From Eucommia ulmoides (Eukaryota; Streptophyta; Magnoliopsida; Garryales; Eucommiaceae), in contig CM028329.1 of the NCBI GenBank assembly GCA_016647705.1, positions 12,549,910 to 12,613,909 on the forward strand: a stretch of DNA of 64,000 nucleotides, given 5' to 3'. The translations under genes and the position numbers were made by a program. The notes under the pieces were generated by a model. It was given only the letters and a program-made list of their open reading frames with translations, searched no databases and was not told the DNA's origin. The stretch's first letter is position 1. The number at the start of each line of letters is the position of its first letter. Of this stretch, positions 48,501 through 57,226 are shown one piece after another.

Positions 48501-51500
48501 TGGCCATTGATAACAATCAAATTCTCATACCCAACACTCAAGAACCCACCAAACCCCTTAACGTAATCAATATACATTACTCCGTGAAACTCACATCTAC
48601 CAATTATCCCTCTTGGAAACTGCAAATTGAATCCATTCTTATTGGCTACGATCTACAACAACTTATTGACGGATCCCTCTCGACACTAGCTGCCACGATC
48701 ACCATCAATGAAGCTTCCACTCCCAATCCAAAATACCTAACACGGCTTCATCAAGACAAATTAATTTTTGGAACACTAGTGGGTTCTATCTCTCAAAATA
48801 TTATTCCTCTCATCACTCAATGCAAAACATCTCGTGAGGCATGGACAATTCTTGCCAACACCTATGCAAGGCCATCTCATTGTCACCTATGAAACAAATT
48901 AAGCATGCAACCAAAGGGTCACAAACAATCTTAGAATACATGCAATTCATCAAGACTCGGACTAAAGAACTTGCCCTCCTGGGCAAGCCTATGGACAATG
49001 AAGACATCATTGAGAAAATTCTTGATGGACTGGATAATGACTACAAACTCATTGTTGATGTTATCAATGCACGAGATACCACCATATCATTTGATGAACT
49101 CCATGAGAAGCTAATTAACAAAGAGTTGTCTTTCCAATCTCATCTCTCCAATACAACTCTTCCGGCCTCGACAAATCCTACTTCAACTCAGGCCAACTCT
49201 CGACCGAATAGATCGGGGAATCAATGGTCATGGGCACACACACCACCCAACTCCAATATGCAAACTGATCGTCCCCCTCCTCGGACATATCTTGGAAAGT
49301 GTCAAGGGTGTCGTGCTCAAGGTCACACAGTTCAACAGTCTCCTCTATTTTGCTTGACACCAGCAAATCCGCAATCCAATCCACAGCCGCAAGCATCTCG
49401 TTAATGGTAACCTCGACCTCCGGCTCCATGGCAACCACGTGCTAACGTTGCAATAACTGACCAATCTGAAGGCTCCAATTGGCTCCTTGATAGTGGTGTA
49501 TCGCACCATGTTACCACCGACCTGAGTAACCTCTCAATTCATCCCCCTTATTTAGGGGTTGACGACGTTGTGATTGTCAATGGCACGAGTCTCCTTATTT
49601 CGCATACTAGTTCTACATCTTTACACACTCCCTCACATACCTTCTCACTTCATAATGTGCTTTGTGTTTCTACCATACATAAAAATCTTATTTTTATTTC
49701 TCAATTTTGTAAATCTAACAATACATCCATCAAATTCTTATCTTCTTCATTTCTTATGAAGGATCTTTGTACAGGGGCAACCCTTTCGTTCCATGCTTAA
49801 TTTGTTCCTTAATTTACTTGATATGACCACGAGTTGCCTTGCATAGATGTTGGCAAGAATCGTCCATGCCTCACGGGATATTTTGCATTGAGTGATGAGA
49901 GGAATAATATTTTTGAGAAATAGAACCCACTGGTGCTCCAAAAATTAATTTGTCTTGACGAAGCCATGTTAGATATTCTGGATTGGGAGTGGAAGTTTCA
50001 TTGACGGTGATCGTTGCAGGTGGTGCCGAGAGAGATCCGTCAATAAATTATTGTAGATTGTAGCCAATAAAAATGACTTCAATTTGCAGTTTTCAAGAGA
50101 GATAATTAGTAGATGTGAGTTTCACGGAGTTATGTATATTGATAACGTTAAGGGGTTTGGTGGGTTCTTGAGTGTTGGGTATGAGAATTTTATTGTTATC
50201 AACGGCCATGGCTGGAAAAAAAATGCGAAGTCCTTTTGCAAGTGTCGGTTCTGAGATATGGCTGCTGGGTTCTGATGTTCGGAGGGGTGGGTGCCATCGG
50301 TTCTGATGTTTGGAAGGGTGGGCGCTGGGCTACAGCCTTGAGGAAGAGGGAGATAAGAATTGCGGCCGGCTAGGGATAAGGAAAGCTTAGGGGGGGGGGG
50401 TTTTTTGTGAGAAAGAAGGAGAAAGGAGGGAAGAAGCTTGAAGGGGAAAAACAAATCTCTATTCTCTGCTAAGGGAGAGGCTGTTGCCGACTAAGCAAAG
50501 AAGGAGAGAGAGGTTACTGTAGCAGAGAAGAAGGAGGCATCCGCAGGGCATCTTTCTTTCTCAACGGTGATATATACATGATCTCCTTACTCACAATCAC
50601 ATGTTTGATGCCAAGCCTGTGTCTACGCCACTTGCCACTACTCCATCCCTTACTATTCACTCTGGATCATCCTTATCTGATCCAACTGAATACCAAGCTA
50701 TTGTTGGCGGTCTCCAACACTTATCACTCATACGCCCGGCCATTGCTTACACGGTCAACAAGTTATCACAATTCATCCACTGCCCCAAAACTAATCATTG
50801 GAATGCAGTAAAACGTCTACTACGGTATCTTTGTAGTACTATTGCTCATGGTGCTGTTATCTACCGTAACTTACCACTATCACTTCATGCATTTTCAAAT
50901 GCCGACTGGGCAAGAAATAAGGATGACTTCACCTCCACAAGCGCCTATCTCATCTACATTGGTCGCAATCCAATCTCATGGAGTTCAAAGAAACAAAGGA
51001 CGATGGCCCACTCTTCTACCAAGGCTGAGTATCGAGCTGTTGCTACCACAGCTGCTGAAATTCACTGGATTTGTTCTCTACTCACCGAACTTCATGTTTT
51101 TCTACCTCAACAACCGGTTATCTACTGTGACAACATTGATGCATCAAATCTATGCTCAAATTCAATTTTTCATTCTCGCATGAAACATGTTGCTCTTGAC
51201 TATCACTTCATTTGGGAACAAGTGCAGGGGGCTCTCTTCGAGTTGCCCATGTGTCCTCGGCTAATCAACTAGCTAATGCGCTCACCAAACCTCTTTCCTC
51301 TCTTGCTTCCAACAATTGGCAAACAAGATTGGAATCACCTCACGGTGCTCCAACTTGCAGGGGCATGATAAAGATACGTGTACAGGATCTTGATTATTTA
51401 CCTACCTATTATAGATCATTTGAGTTTTCATGATTATTGCATAATTAATATAGGAGATTAATTAAGAGATTAGTTACCCATTATACTATTTGACTTTTCC

Positions 51501-54500
51501 CTTAATTAATGATTGTATTGTATATATAACCAATTTGATTGAATGTAATGGATATGCCATATTTCATCAATTCATTTACTCCTAACATGGTATCAAAGGT
51601 AGGTTTGGGAAATCTCGTTTGTTTTTTCCAAATTATTTGAATGTTTGTCATCTCTAATCTGTTTGTTTAATCACATCACGTGCAAAGTGGGATTGCACGT
51701 GAGGGTAGATTTTATAATCTCACATCGAATTTGTGAGCCTTATTAAAGTAGTTCATATATGAAAGGAACTACTCCACTTGAAGACATATGGTTTGAGGGT
51801 GAAACCTCCTAACAAATGCCAATGTTGAACACGCGCCCAACACAGAAAAGTGATTTCCCTGCAAACTGTGAACTTCTGAATTTAATTAAGAGATTCAAAA
51901 GTTGAGTGTAAGAAATGTCCAAGTACCATAAACAAAGATATTAATTACTATACTATAGAAGAGGGATTTGGGCAGACAATAAGATATTTTGATAGTAGAT
52001 TTTGTATTTAGGGTTCTGTACCACATTCCGGAACCAAAAAAAAATAATCAAGAATAAAAAGGTTGAACAAAATAAGAATTTGAATGTATTTGCAATCTAT
52101 TCTGAGGATACGAGGTTTTCGCAATCTAATATGACAGGGCATGTTTCTTCAAATAAAATTTCAACCATAGAATTGTTGATTAAAGCAGGAGAATGACCTA
52201 CTTAGAAGTTTCCTACAACCAAATATAAAAACTTTCTGATTAACTAAGAGTTCTATCTAGCTGTGTTTGATAGACTCAGGCAAGGTCAATGGAAACAGAA
52301 AACTAGGAACTTCACTCAGAACATCAGAGCGAAGCTCTTCCCAGAGCAAACAATTTATAAGTTTTTATGGAATGGGGATTCAGGGGGTAGCCGAGATTGG
52401 TTTGAGTCAACCTAGACTGGTATTGGTTATAACAAAAAGGTTCAGCATGCTTCTTTAAACCAACCAAAACATTTTTTATATATTTCAACTGGATATGATA
52501 TCAATACTTACTCTTGGCGTTGTTTGAAAAGGAATTTCATCATCTGAATCCTTAATATCACTGAAGCAAGGAACATCTGGAGGTGTAAACATGACATGCT
52601 CTCCATCTGTCTGCTGACTTGTTTTTTCTACATCATCTTCTTCTCTCAGCCAGAAGAACGGAGAAAATATTGGTTCTCCATTTTCATTTATTGCAGGCTT
52701 ATTCTTGAGCACAACTGACTTCTGAGGCTCATCTTTTGTAGCTTCATATATTTCTGATTCATGTTTTGCAAGTTGCATGGGGGTTTCAGGAGGAGGATAT
52801 TGTGTCACCTGAACCCTTTTTTTTGTTGGAAAGGTAGGCCTCTTAAGGTCTGAACTGGAGCACTTAGAATTTTTCTTTGATCCTTTTGACCCTTTTCCCT
52901 TAAGTTTCCTCTTGTTTTCTTGATCTAAGGTGTCCATGAAAGTTCCAACTTTCTCTTCACTTTCACATACCTCAGGACCTGCAGGTAACTTGTGTCCACC
53001 TTGGCAGCCAGAAAAATAATATCATAAATACAGAATCTGGAGACAGGTAATATAGAACTGATAAATAATCACTGAATGTTTAATATTATATACAATTTTA
53101 ACACTAAAACTTGAATAAAAAGTTAAAAACCATAGTTTTTGATAAGGGGAAATTCGGGCATGACCGAACTGAGGTGAGCTCAAATAGCCACTGAGCTTGG
53201 GGTGCAGGTTGGAGGAAGGAATGAGCATCAGCAGAAACAGCTGTGCTCACAGAATGGACAAGCTGGACACCGTGCAGGGCAGTTCAACAAGCCTAGCACA
53301 CTACGCCTCCAGCTCAGCTCATAATTCTAGAGGTTAGACAGTTCAAAAAAATCAGGAAATACAAGGTCATAGGGTGTAGATTTTCAAAATATCAACCACC
53401 ACACCTATATAAGCACCAAATATTGATCACTACAGGTAACTCACTCTTTTCCTTGCAAATACTCTTGTAACATTCCCTGAAACTTTCATACTCCAAGACA
53501 ACTAACTTGTTCTCACGCCCCCTGTTCCAAGCTTTATTTTGCTAGTCCCTAAGAGTCCAACTCTCAAATTCAACAGATATCCGACTGAACCAACTTTCAC
53601 TGACCAGTATCAACTATACCACAACCAAAATTGAGTGATGGGGACAAAAGTACAACAATAAAATGGGAAGTGTTTGGAGGCTGCTAATGCTGAAAATGTA
53701 ACATGAAATTGTCATGTTGTTTCTAACTGCATATGGGCTAGATACCATAACTTAATGAATTTCCCTAATTGAGTAAGAAACGAATTTCAACCGTAGCAAA
53801 TTTTATCTCCCATCTGAAACCAAAATTATGGAGGAAAAATAAATTACAACAGTTACAGGTTATAGAACATCCTTGAAGTGAAAAATATGTACAAGCAAAA
53901 TAGTAAATATAAAGGATGCTAACAAATATTCAATTTCTTTTGGCAGGTAGTCAATTAAGAGAGGAAAAACAGTTCTTGAAAAAACAGCAAGCTATTACCC
54001 AATTTCATAATAGTATCAAATTATGATCTATATTTGGATTTATTTTCTTATTCAATTTTATAGTTTTCATATTGACTTTAGCACTTTAAATAGACAATGC
54101 CAGATTCCAGTAATTTTATGAACTTTTGCCGTTGAATGTTGGGTACTTGAATACTACCTGGAAATTTTGTTGAAGGTGCATTTTGAGTGATAAATATGTT
54201 AACTCCTGAAGCAACTTCCATGCTCTTGTAAACGCTCACCAAGTTATCCATATGAGGAGCAGGACGAATTTCTGCAGGACATATTTATTAGTATTTGGAA
54301 GAAAATGTACACATCCTCATAGACATTAGTAGTTATATCAAGCTGAAATTAGCAGTACCCTTTAGGTTTACACATATAACATAGATGTAGACGAAAGTAA
54401 TTCAGTAATAGCATTCACAATGGAAGGCACTAATCGAAAAATACTTGCTAAAGTTTTATCACGTATGCATTAGTGGGATACGTTTTCCAACCAAAAGCTT

Positions 54501-56444
54501 AATACCCCGAGAATGAAAGAATGATAAATGCGATTTCAAATTTGGATTCTTATTATTAATCAATATAAGGTGACGCCGTGGCCTTGTGCCAACTTAAAAA
54601 CCTAAAAAATCACTCTGGGCTGTCACAAGGAGCTCCAAATGATAGGAATTTTAACTGGTATAAAGTCATTGAATTGGAGGCATAATCACATTCATACAGC
54701 CACCAATGTTCTGCTTTCTTCCCTCAGCTTGGTTACTAGGGGTGCTGGCCTTATCAATACATCAAGTAAAAGCCCATATAAGAACAGGATTTCAGTTAGC
54801 ATTTTCAATGTTTAGGTTGGGTTCTATTACATTGCCAGTACCTAAGAACAAATTGGGTTAGCAGGAACATATATTATTTTATTTCCATGTTAGCAGGAGA
54901 AAAAAAAAATTATATCCATGTCCCTAAAGATGGGTCAAATCTGCAGATATAAGTCTCTAAAAACAATGGCCCACTCCTAGAATAAGCAAAATCCATGACT
55001 TTCTCTTCTTAGTTCTCGTCAATTGTATTCTAAAAGTTAGTAGATGAAGCCACATAGCAAACATTTCAAATCACTATGATACAACTAATTTTATCCCTTC
55101 AGACAAATTTTAAACGTTGTAGTAAGTTCCCATTCTACAATTTATTTAGATAGAAATTGTTGAATCTCACATTGTCGCTTGTGTTACCAAATCATGAGCT
55201 ATATATAAAGCCTAGAGAAATCGTCATCTTACAAGTCGTCTTTTGAGGGTGAGTTAGGCCCCATTTGGTTTCTACATGGTATCAAAGCCAAACTTTTCAT
55301 CCAATGTTGGGCGCGTCAACACAAGCGATGTGGAGGATTACCCCTAGACTTATATATAGCTCAAGATCAAGTAACACAAGCGATGTGGGATTCAACACAC
55401 CCCCTTATGCACAGAGTGAACTTTGACAAACCACTGCGAATGGATATCAGATGGCCCAACATCAATGTGTGATTCAAAACACCCCATCACGCACAGGATG
55501 GACTTTGACAAACCATTTGCGAATAGATATTGGGGATCCCAACATTGATATGGAGTTCAACACACCCAACATCAGACAAAAGTCCTAGCTCCGATACCAT
55601 GTAAAAACTTAATGTGGCCTAACTCACTCAAAAAATACGCCTTGAAAGAAGAAGATTACCCTTACACTTATATATAACTCAGGATTAGGTAACACAAACA
55701 ATGTGAGATTCAACATGCCCCCTCACATGCAAAGTAGAATTTGACAAACCATTGCGAACAAATATCGAGAGGTCCGACAAGAACGTGGGATTCAACATGC
55801 CCAACATCAAACGAAAAAATTAACTCTGATACCACGTAAAAATCCAATGGGCCTAACTCACTCTCAAATGACACCTTGAAATAGGAGAATTACCCTAGAC
55901 TTATATACAGCTCAAGATCAAGTAACACAAACAAGGTTGGATTCAACAAGAATACAAAAACATGGAACATTAAACGTGTCAGATGTACCTCTACGTCGGA
56001 ATGGAACTTTGCACACCGGACAATTTGAAGCTGATTTCATGGATTTCTCAATGCATAAACTGGAAATCATAGATAGATCATAGTATCAGGTCCTTAAAGT
56101 CGGATTAATAAATACTAATATTGAACATCAAATAGACGGAAGAAGTAAACCGATACTAGCTTACTTGCAGAAAGCATGATTGCAAGTGAGTGAAATCGCT
56201 GAATTCAGAAGACTCAAGCTGCAAAGAAGTGGGAATTAGCAAAAATCATTAAACCCATTGAAGCTTCATATAATATATTCGGACCCAGCAACGAACGATC
56301 GACTAAGTATTAAATTAATTAAACACAAACGGAAGAAGAAGAGAAAACAAGAAAAAGAAAGAAAATGATTCAAGGCAGTAAGAATTACCATATGGGACAC
56401 TTGAGTTCTCTTCCCATTCTTTCAAGATGTGAAGTGTCCGCCAT
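41382..56444 (-). CDS. BRCA1: BRCA1 orthologue, RING-ePHD-BRCT DNA-repair protein (14 exons, 997 aa)
   Basis: Nuclear E3 ubiquitin-ligase subunit that pairs with BARD1 and acts in homologous recombination and the DNA-damage response. Coding exons (minus strand, 5' to 3'): 56389-56444, 56165-56218, 55989-56059, 54158-54271, 52512-52999, 46696-46806, 45629-46621, 45408-45508, 44774-44960, 44602-44702, 44339-44435, 44082-44247, 43856-43974, 41382-41717. All junctions are GT-AG, phases agree at every junction, and the total is 2994 nt, one frame with no internal stop. Domain order is RING, central disordered region, extended PHD finger, two BRCT repeats, as in Arabidopsis BRCA1 (about 940 residues). 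The N-terminus MADTSHLERMGRELKCPIC separates it from BARD1. Introns 3, 5 and 13 are swollen by transposons, but the coding exons are clean, so I consider the gene functional. Confidence 0.95.
41868..42298 (-). mobile_element. 421-bp TRIM element (41873-42293) with target duplication CAAAC in BRCA1 intron 13
   Basis: On the minus strand: LTR of 115 bp (42179-42293; TGTTGAATCCCACATCGC...TTCCTACA, with TATATATAAG inside), primer-binding site TGGTATCAAAGCC immediately after, a 191-bp internal part, and a second 115-bp LTR (41873-41987). CAAAC flanks it on both sides (41868-41872 and 42294-42298). No coding capacity; size and structure fit terminal-repeat retrotransposons in miniature. Confidence 0.85.
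42793..43755 (-). mobile_element. Four-LTR TRIM array (42798-43750) with target duplication CTATA in BRCA1 intron 13
   Basis: Same family and orientation as the 421-bp TRIM. Minus-strand order: LTR 43636-43750, internal 43493-43635, LTR 43376-43492, internal 43176-43375, LTR 43059-43175, internal 42914-43058, LTR 42798-42913. Primer-binding sites (TGGTATYAGAGYC) follow the first two LTRs; the third internal part begins differently. The flanks are CTATA at 42793-42797 and 43751-43755, so the whole array behaves as one insertion. Confidence 0.82.
45629..52999 (-). CDS. BRCA1: BRCA1 exons 5-7: central region with plant-specific motifs
   Basis: Exon 5 (52512-52999) is Lys/Ser-rich and carries the plant-conserved block PFFWLREEDDVE, then TPPDVPCFSDIKDSDDE. 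Exon 6 (46696-46806) carries EMFEWTQRACSPELCSS, also typical of plant BRCA1. Exon 7 (45629-46621, 993 nt) encodes a long, basic, low-complexity region with nuclear-localisation-like clusters (NKRVRKG, KRVKGRTLKRQKK, KKRGRSSKK) and ends with CSFCQRTEESV, the first zinc ligands of the extended PHD finger. Intron 5 between exons 5 and 6 is 5705 bp and contains a deleted copia element and a MITE. Intron 6 is only 74 bp. Confidence 0.92.
47169..47510. mobile_element. MITE-like element in BRCA1 intron 5
   Basis: Ends form imperfect inverted repeats (left TAGTCACCGTTTGGTAAAGC; right, reversed, TTAATCACAATTTTAGTAAG). The interior is A-rich, with paired GCAAAAGCAAAAAA/TTTTTTGCTTAAAAGC arms that could fold. 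No clear target duplication, so the family is uncertain. Confidence 0.4.
48500..49800 (+). pseudogene. gag and protease start of the intronic copia element
   Basis: Reads MAIDNNQILIPNTQEP, then LTSTNYPSWKLQIESILIGYDL and a helical gag (UBN2-type) with CKTSREAWTILANTYA; one frameshift near 48885 between ORF parts; continues KPMDNEDIIEKILDGLDNDYK to about 49400. A second frame carries the protease motif WLLDSGVSHHVTT (about 49475) and the downstream HNVLCVSTIHKNLI. The zinc knuckle is degenerate (CQGCRAQGHTVQQSPLFC). Confidence 0.78.
49790..50545 (-). repeat. Inverted copy of copia leader/gag start (mate of about 48170-48900)
   Basis: The minus strand repeats, with scattered differences, the sequence of 48170-48900 (for example, minus-strand peptide ITQCKISREAWTILAN against ITQCKTSREAWTILAN on the plus strand). 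The arms are about 0.7 kb with about 0.9 kb between them. Confidence 0.85.
50580..51300 (+). pseudogene. RT tail and RNase H of the intronic copia element
   Basis: Copia RT/RNase H end: FDAKPVSTPLATTPS, LQHLSLIRPAIAYTVNKL, ADWARNKDDFTSTSAYLIY, SSTKAEYRAVATTAAEI and FHSRMKHVALDYHF, then a frameshift near 51230 and ANQLANALTKPL. Well conserved but truncated upstream. Confidence 0.85.
51588..52511. other. Remainder of BRCA1 intron 5 with a fragment of another repeat
   Basis: 51745-51820 (TATATGAAAGGAACTACTCC, then AACCTCCTAACAAATG) resembles 47695-47760 just before the copia 5' LTR, so the copia element entered, or is flanked by, a second dispersed repeat. The rest is AT-rich intron sequence without a gene. 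Confidence 0.45.
53000..54157 (-). other. BRCA1 intron 4
   Basis: 1158-bp intron bounded by CCAG|GTAGTA and GCTGCCAAG|GTGG. Ordinary AT-rich intron; no transposon ends or coding stretches seen. Confidence 0.8.
54158..56444 (-). CDS. BRCA1: BRCA1 exons 1-4: RING finger and following helix
   Basis: Exon 1 starts at ATG 56442-56444 and ends inside the second RING cysteine codon (TG|C). Exons 2 and 3 complete a C3HC4 RING: Cys16, Cys19, Cys31, His33, Cys36, Cys39, Cys50, Cys53. This is the E2-binding and BARD1-pairing region. Exon 4 encodes EIRPAPHMDNLVSVYKSME, the conserved helix after the RING. Intron 3 (54272-55988) holds an opposed pair of TRIM-derived clusters. Intron 4 (53000-54157) shows no recognisable element. 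The start is supported by the exact family N-terminus. Confidence 0.94.
55158..55948. mobile_element. Opposed TRIM copies in BRCA1 intron 3
   Basis: A plus-strand TRIM LTR (55158-55276, TGTTGAATCTCACATTG...TTTCTACA) is followed by its primer site TGGTATCAAAGCC. After about 60 bp a minus-strand cluster begins: partial LTR ending at 55397, internal part, LTR 55600-55715, internal part, LTR 55835-55948. The copies are more diverged than those in intron 13. Flanks GAAAT and AGAAT are similar but not a clean target duplication. Confidence 0.7.
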
Positions 56445-56640
56445 TTTTGAATGGTATCTGCGGATCTCTGTATAGAAAGAGAGAGAGAAAGGTGAGATTT
56501 GGGAGGAAGGTGAAGAGAAGAGACTGAGAACGGAGGGCAACCCGTCTTGTTGTGCTTTATAATTTGTCATTTGAATTGTTATTTATCGCGCTAAAACGTT
56601 GTGTATTTTTGTTTATTTCCCGCCGCAACTTCTCTAAAGA
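56445..56640 (-). promoter_or_regulatory. BRCA1: BRCA1 promoter with E2F site and TATA-like box
   Basis: On this stretch TTTCCCGCC (plus strand 56616-56624) matches the E2F consensus, about 175 bp upstream of the ATG. Minus-strand TATAAAG at 56555-56561 is a TATA-like box, and a CT-rich leader (minus strand, about 56470-56530) precedes the ATG. E2F control of BRCA1 in S phase and after DNA damage is known in Arabidopsis; here it is inferred from the motif. Confidence 0.6.
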
Positions 56641-57226
56641 CTTGCACGTGTCTCTCTCTCTCTCCAGTGCTTGTTTAACCAATCGTCAAAAATATTACTC
56701 CCTCGTTTTAAAATTGACTGGGTTCATGGACGCGCCAGTCGCGGGCTTTTTAAATGCCTTTAAATTATAGAAAATTTATTATATATTCCTTAACATATAT
56801 AAATCAAAAAATAGATTCCAAACTATCATAAAAATTTTAATCCTCATATTTTTAAAAAATAATTTTTTACTCTTTTTTTCATTATTTACGTGCAACATCA
56901 TTCTGTTAAAAAATTTAGACATAAACATTCTTATTTTCATTATATTATTTTTAAATATTTTAATACATTTTAACTTTAATTCTGTTGTTGTACAAGTTCT
57001 TTAAGTAAACAAATCAACAAAATATAATTCCGATATAAACCTTCACCAAAATCAAAAAAATTGAAAAAAAAAAAAAAAAAACATATTTCAACAAAAATAA
57101 ATTGATAAACATTTCATCAAAGCACATGATTGTTCACCCAGAATACCACGAAAAACAAATCAAAACATCGAAAACTCTCTAAAATCAACAAAAACAAAAA
57201 TGACATGAACCTTCTTCAACCACAAA
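56641..57226. other. AT-rich intergenic DNA upstream of BRCA1
   Basis: Includes a CT microsatellite (56652-56665) and a long A run (57064-57081). No gene or element ends seen. Confidence 0.5.

Larger units (their letters stand above)
47782..51587 (+). mobile_element. Deleted and rearranged Ty1/copia element in BRCA1 intron 5 (antisense to the gene)
   Basis: 5' LTR 47782-47974 and 3' LTR 51366-51587 begin TGATAAAGATA and share GATTATTGCATAATTAATAT, then TGTATATATAACCAATTTG. Primer-binding site TGGTATACAGAGC follows the first LTR. Gag (48500-49400) and the start of protease (LLDSGVSHH, about 49480) are followed not by integrase but by an inverted copy of the leader and gag start (49790-50545), then by an RT/RNase H tail (50580-51270). 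Directly after the 3' LTR another primer-site-like TGGTATCAAAGGTAGG occurs, so the 3' LTR was once followed by a second internal region. Confidence 0.8.
46807..52511 (-). other. BRCA1 intron 5 (5.7 kb), host of a MITE and a copia relic
   Basis: Defined by donor CCAAGA|GTAAGT (exon 5 end at 52512) and acceptor TTGTGCAG (exon 6 start at 46806). It contains AT-rich intron sequence at 46807-47168 and 51870-52511, a MITE at about 47169-47510 and a deleted copia relic at 47782-51587. Removing the insertions would leave an intron of about 1-1.5 kb. Confidence 0.85.

Noticed and set aside
52002-52458. Two short frames in BRCA1 intron 5
   Set aside because: Ordinary intron sequence; not conserved in BRCA1 and not in phase with flanking exons.
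56165-56444. Assignment of the RING gene as BARD1
   Set aside because: The RING starts with MADTSHLERMGRELKCPIC and the central FFWLRE and SDIKDSDDE motifs are those of plant BRCA1; BARD1 has a different N-terminus and lacks these motifs.
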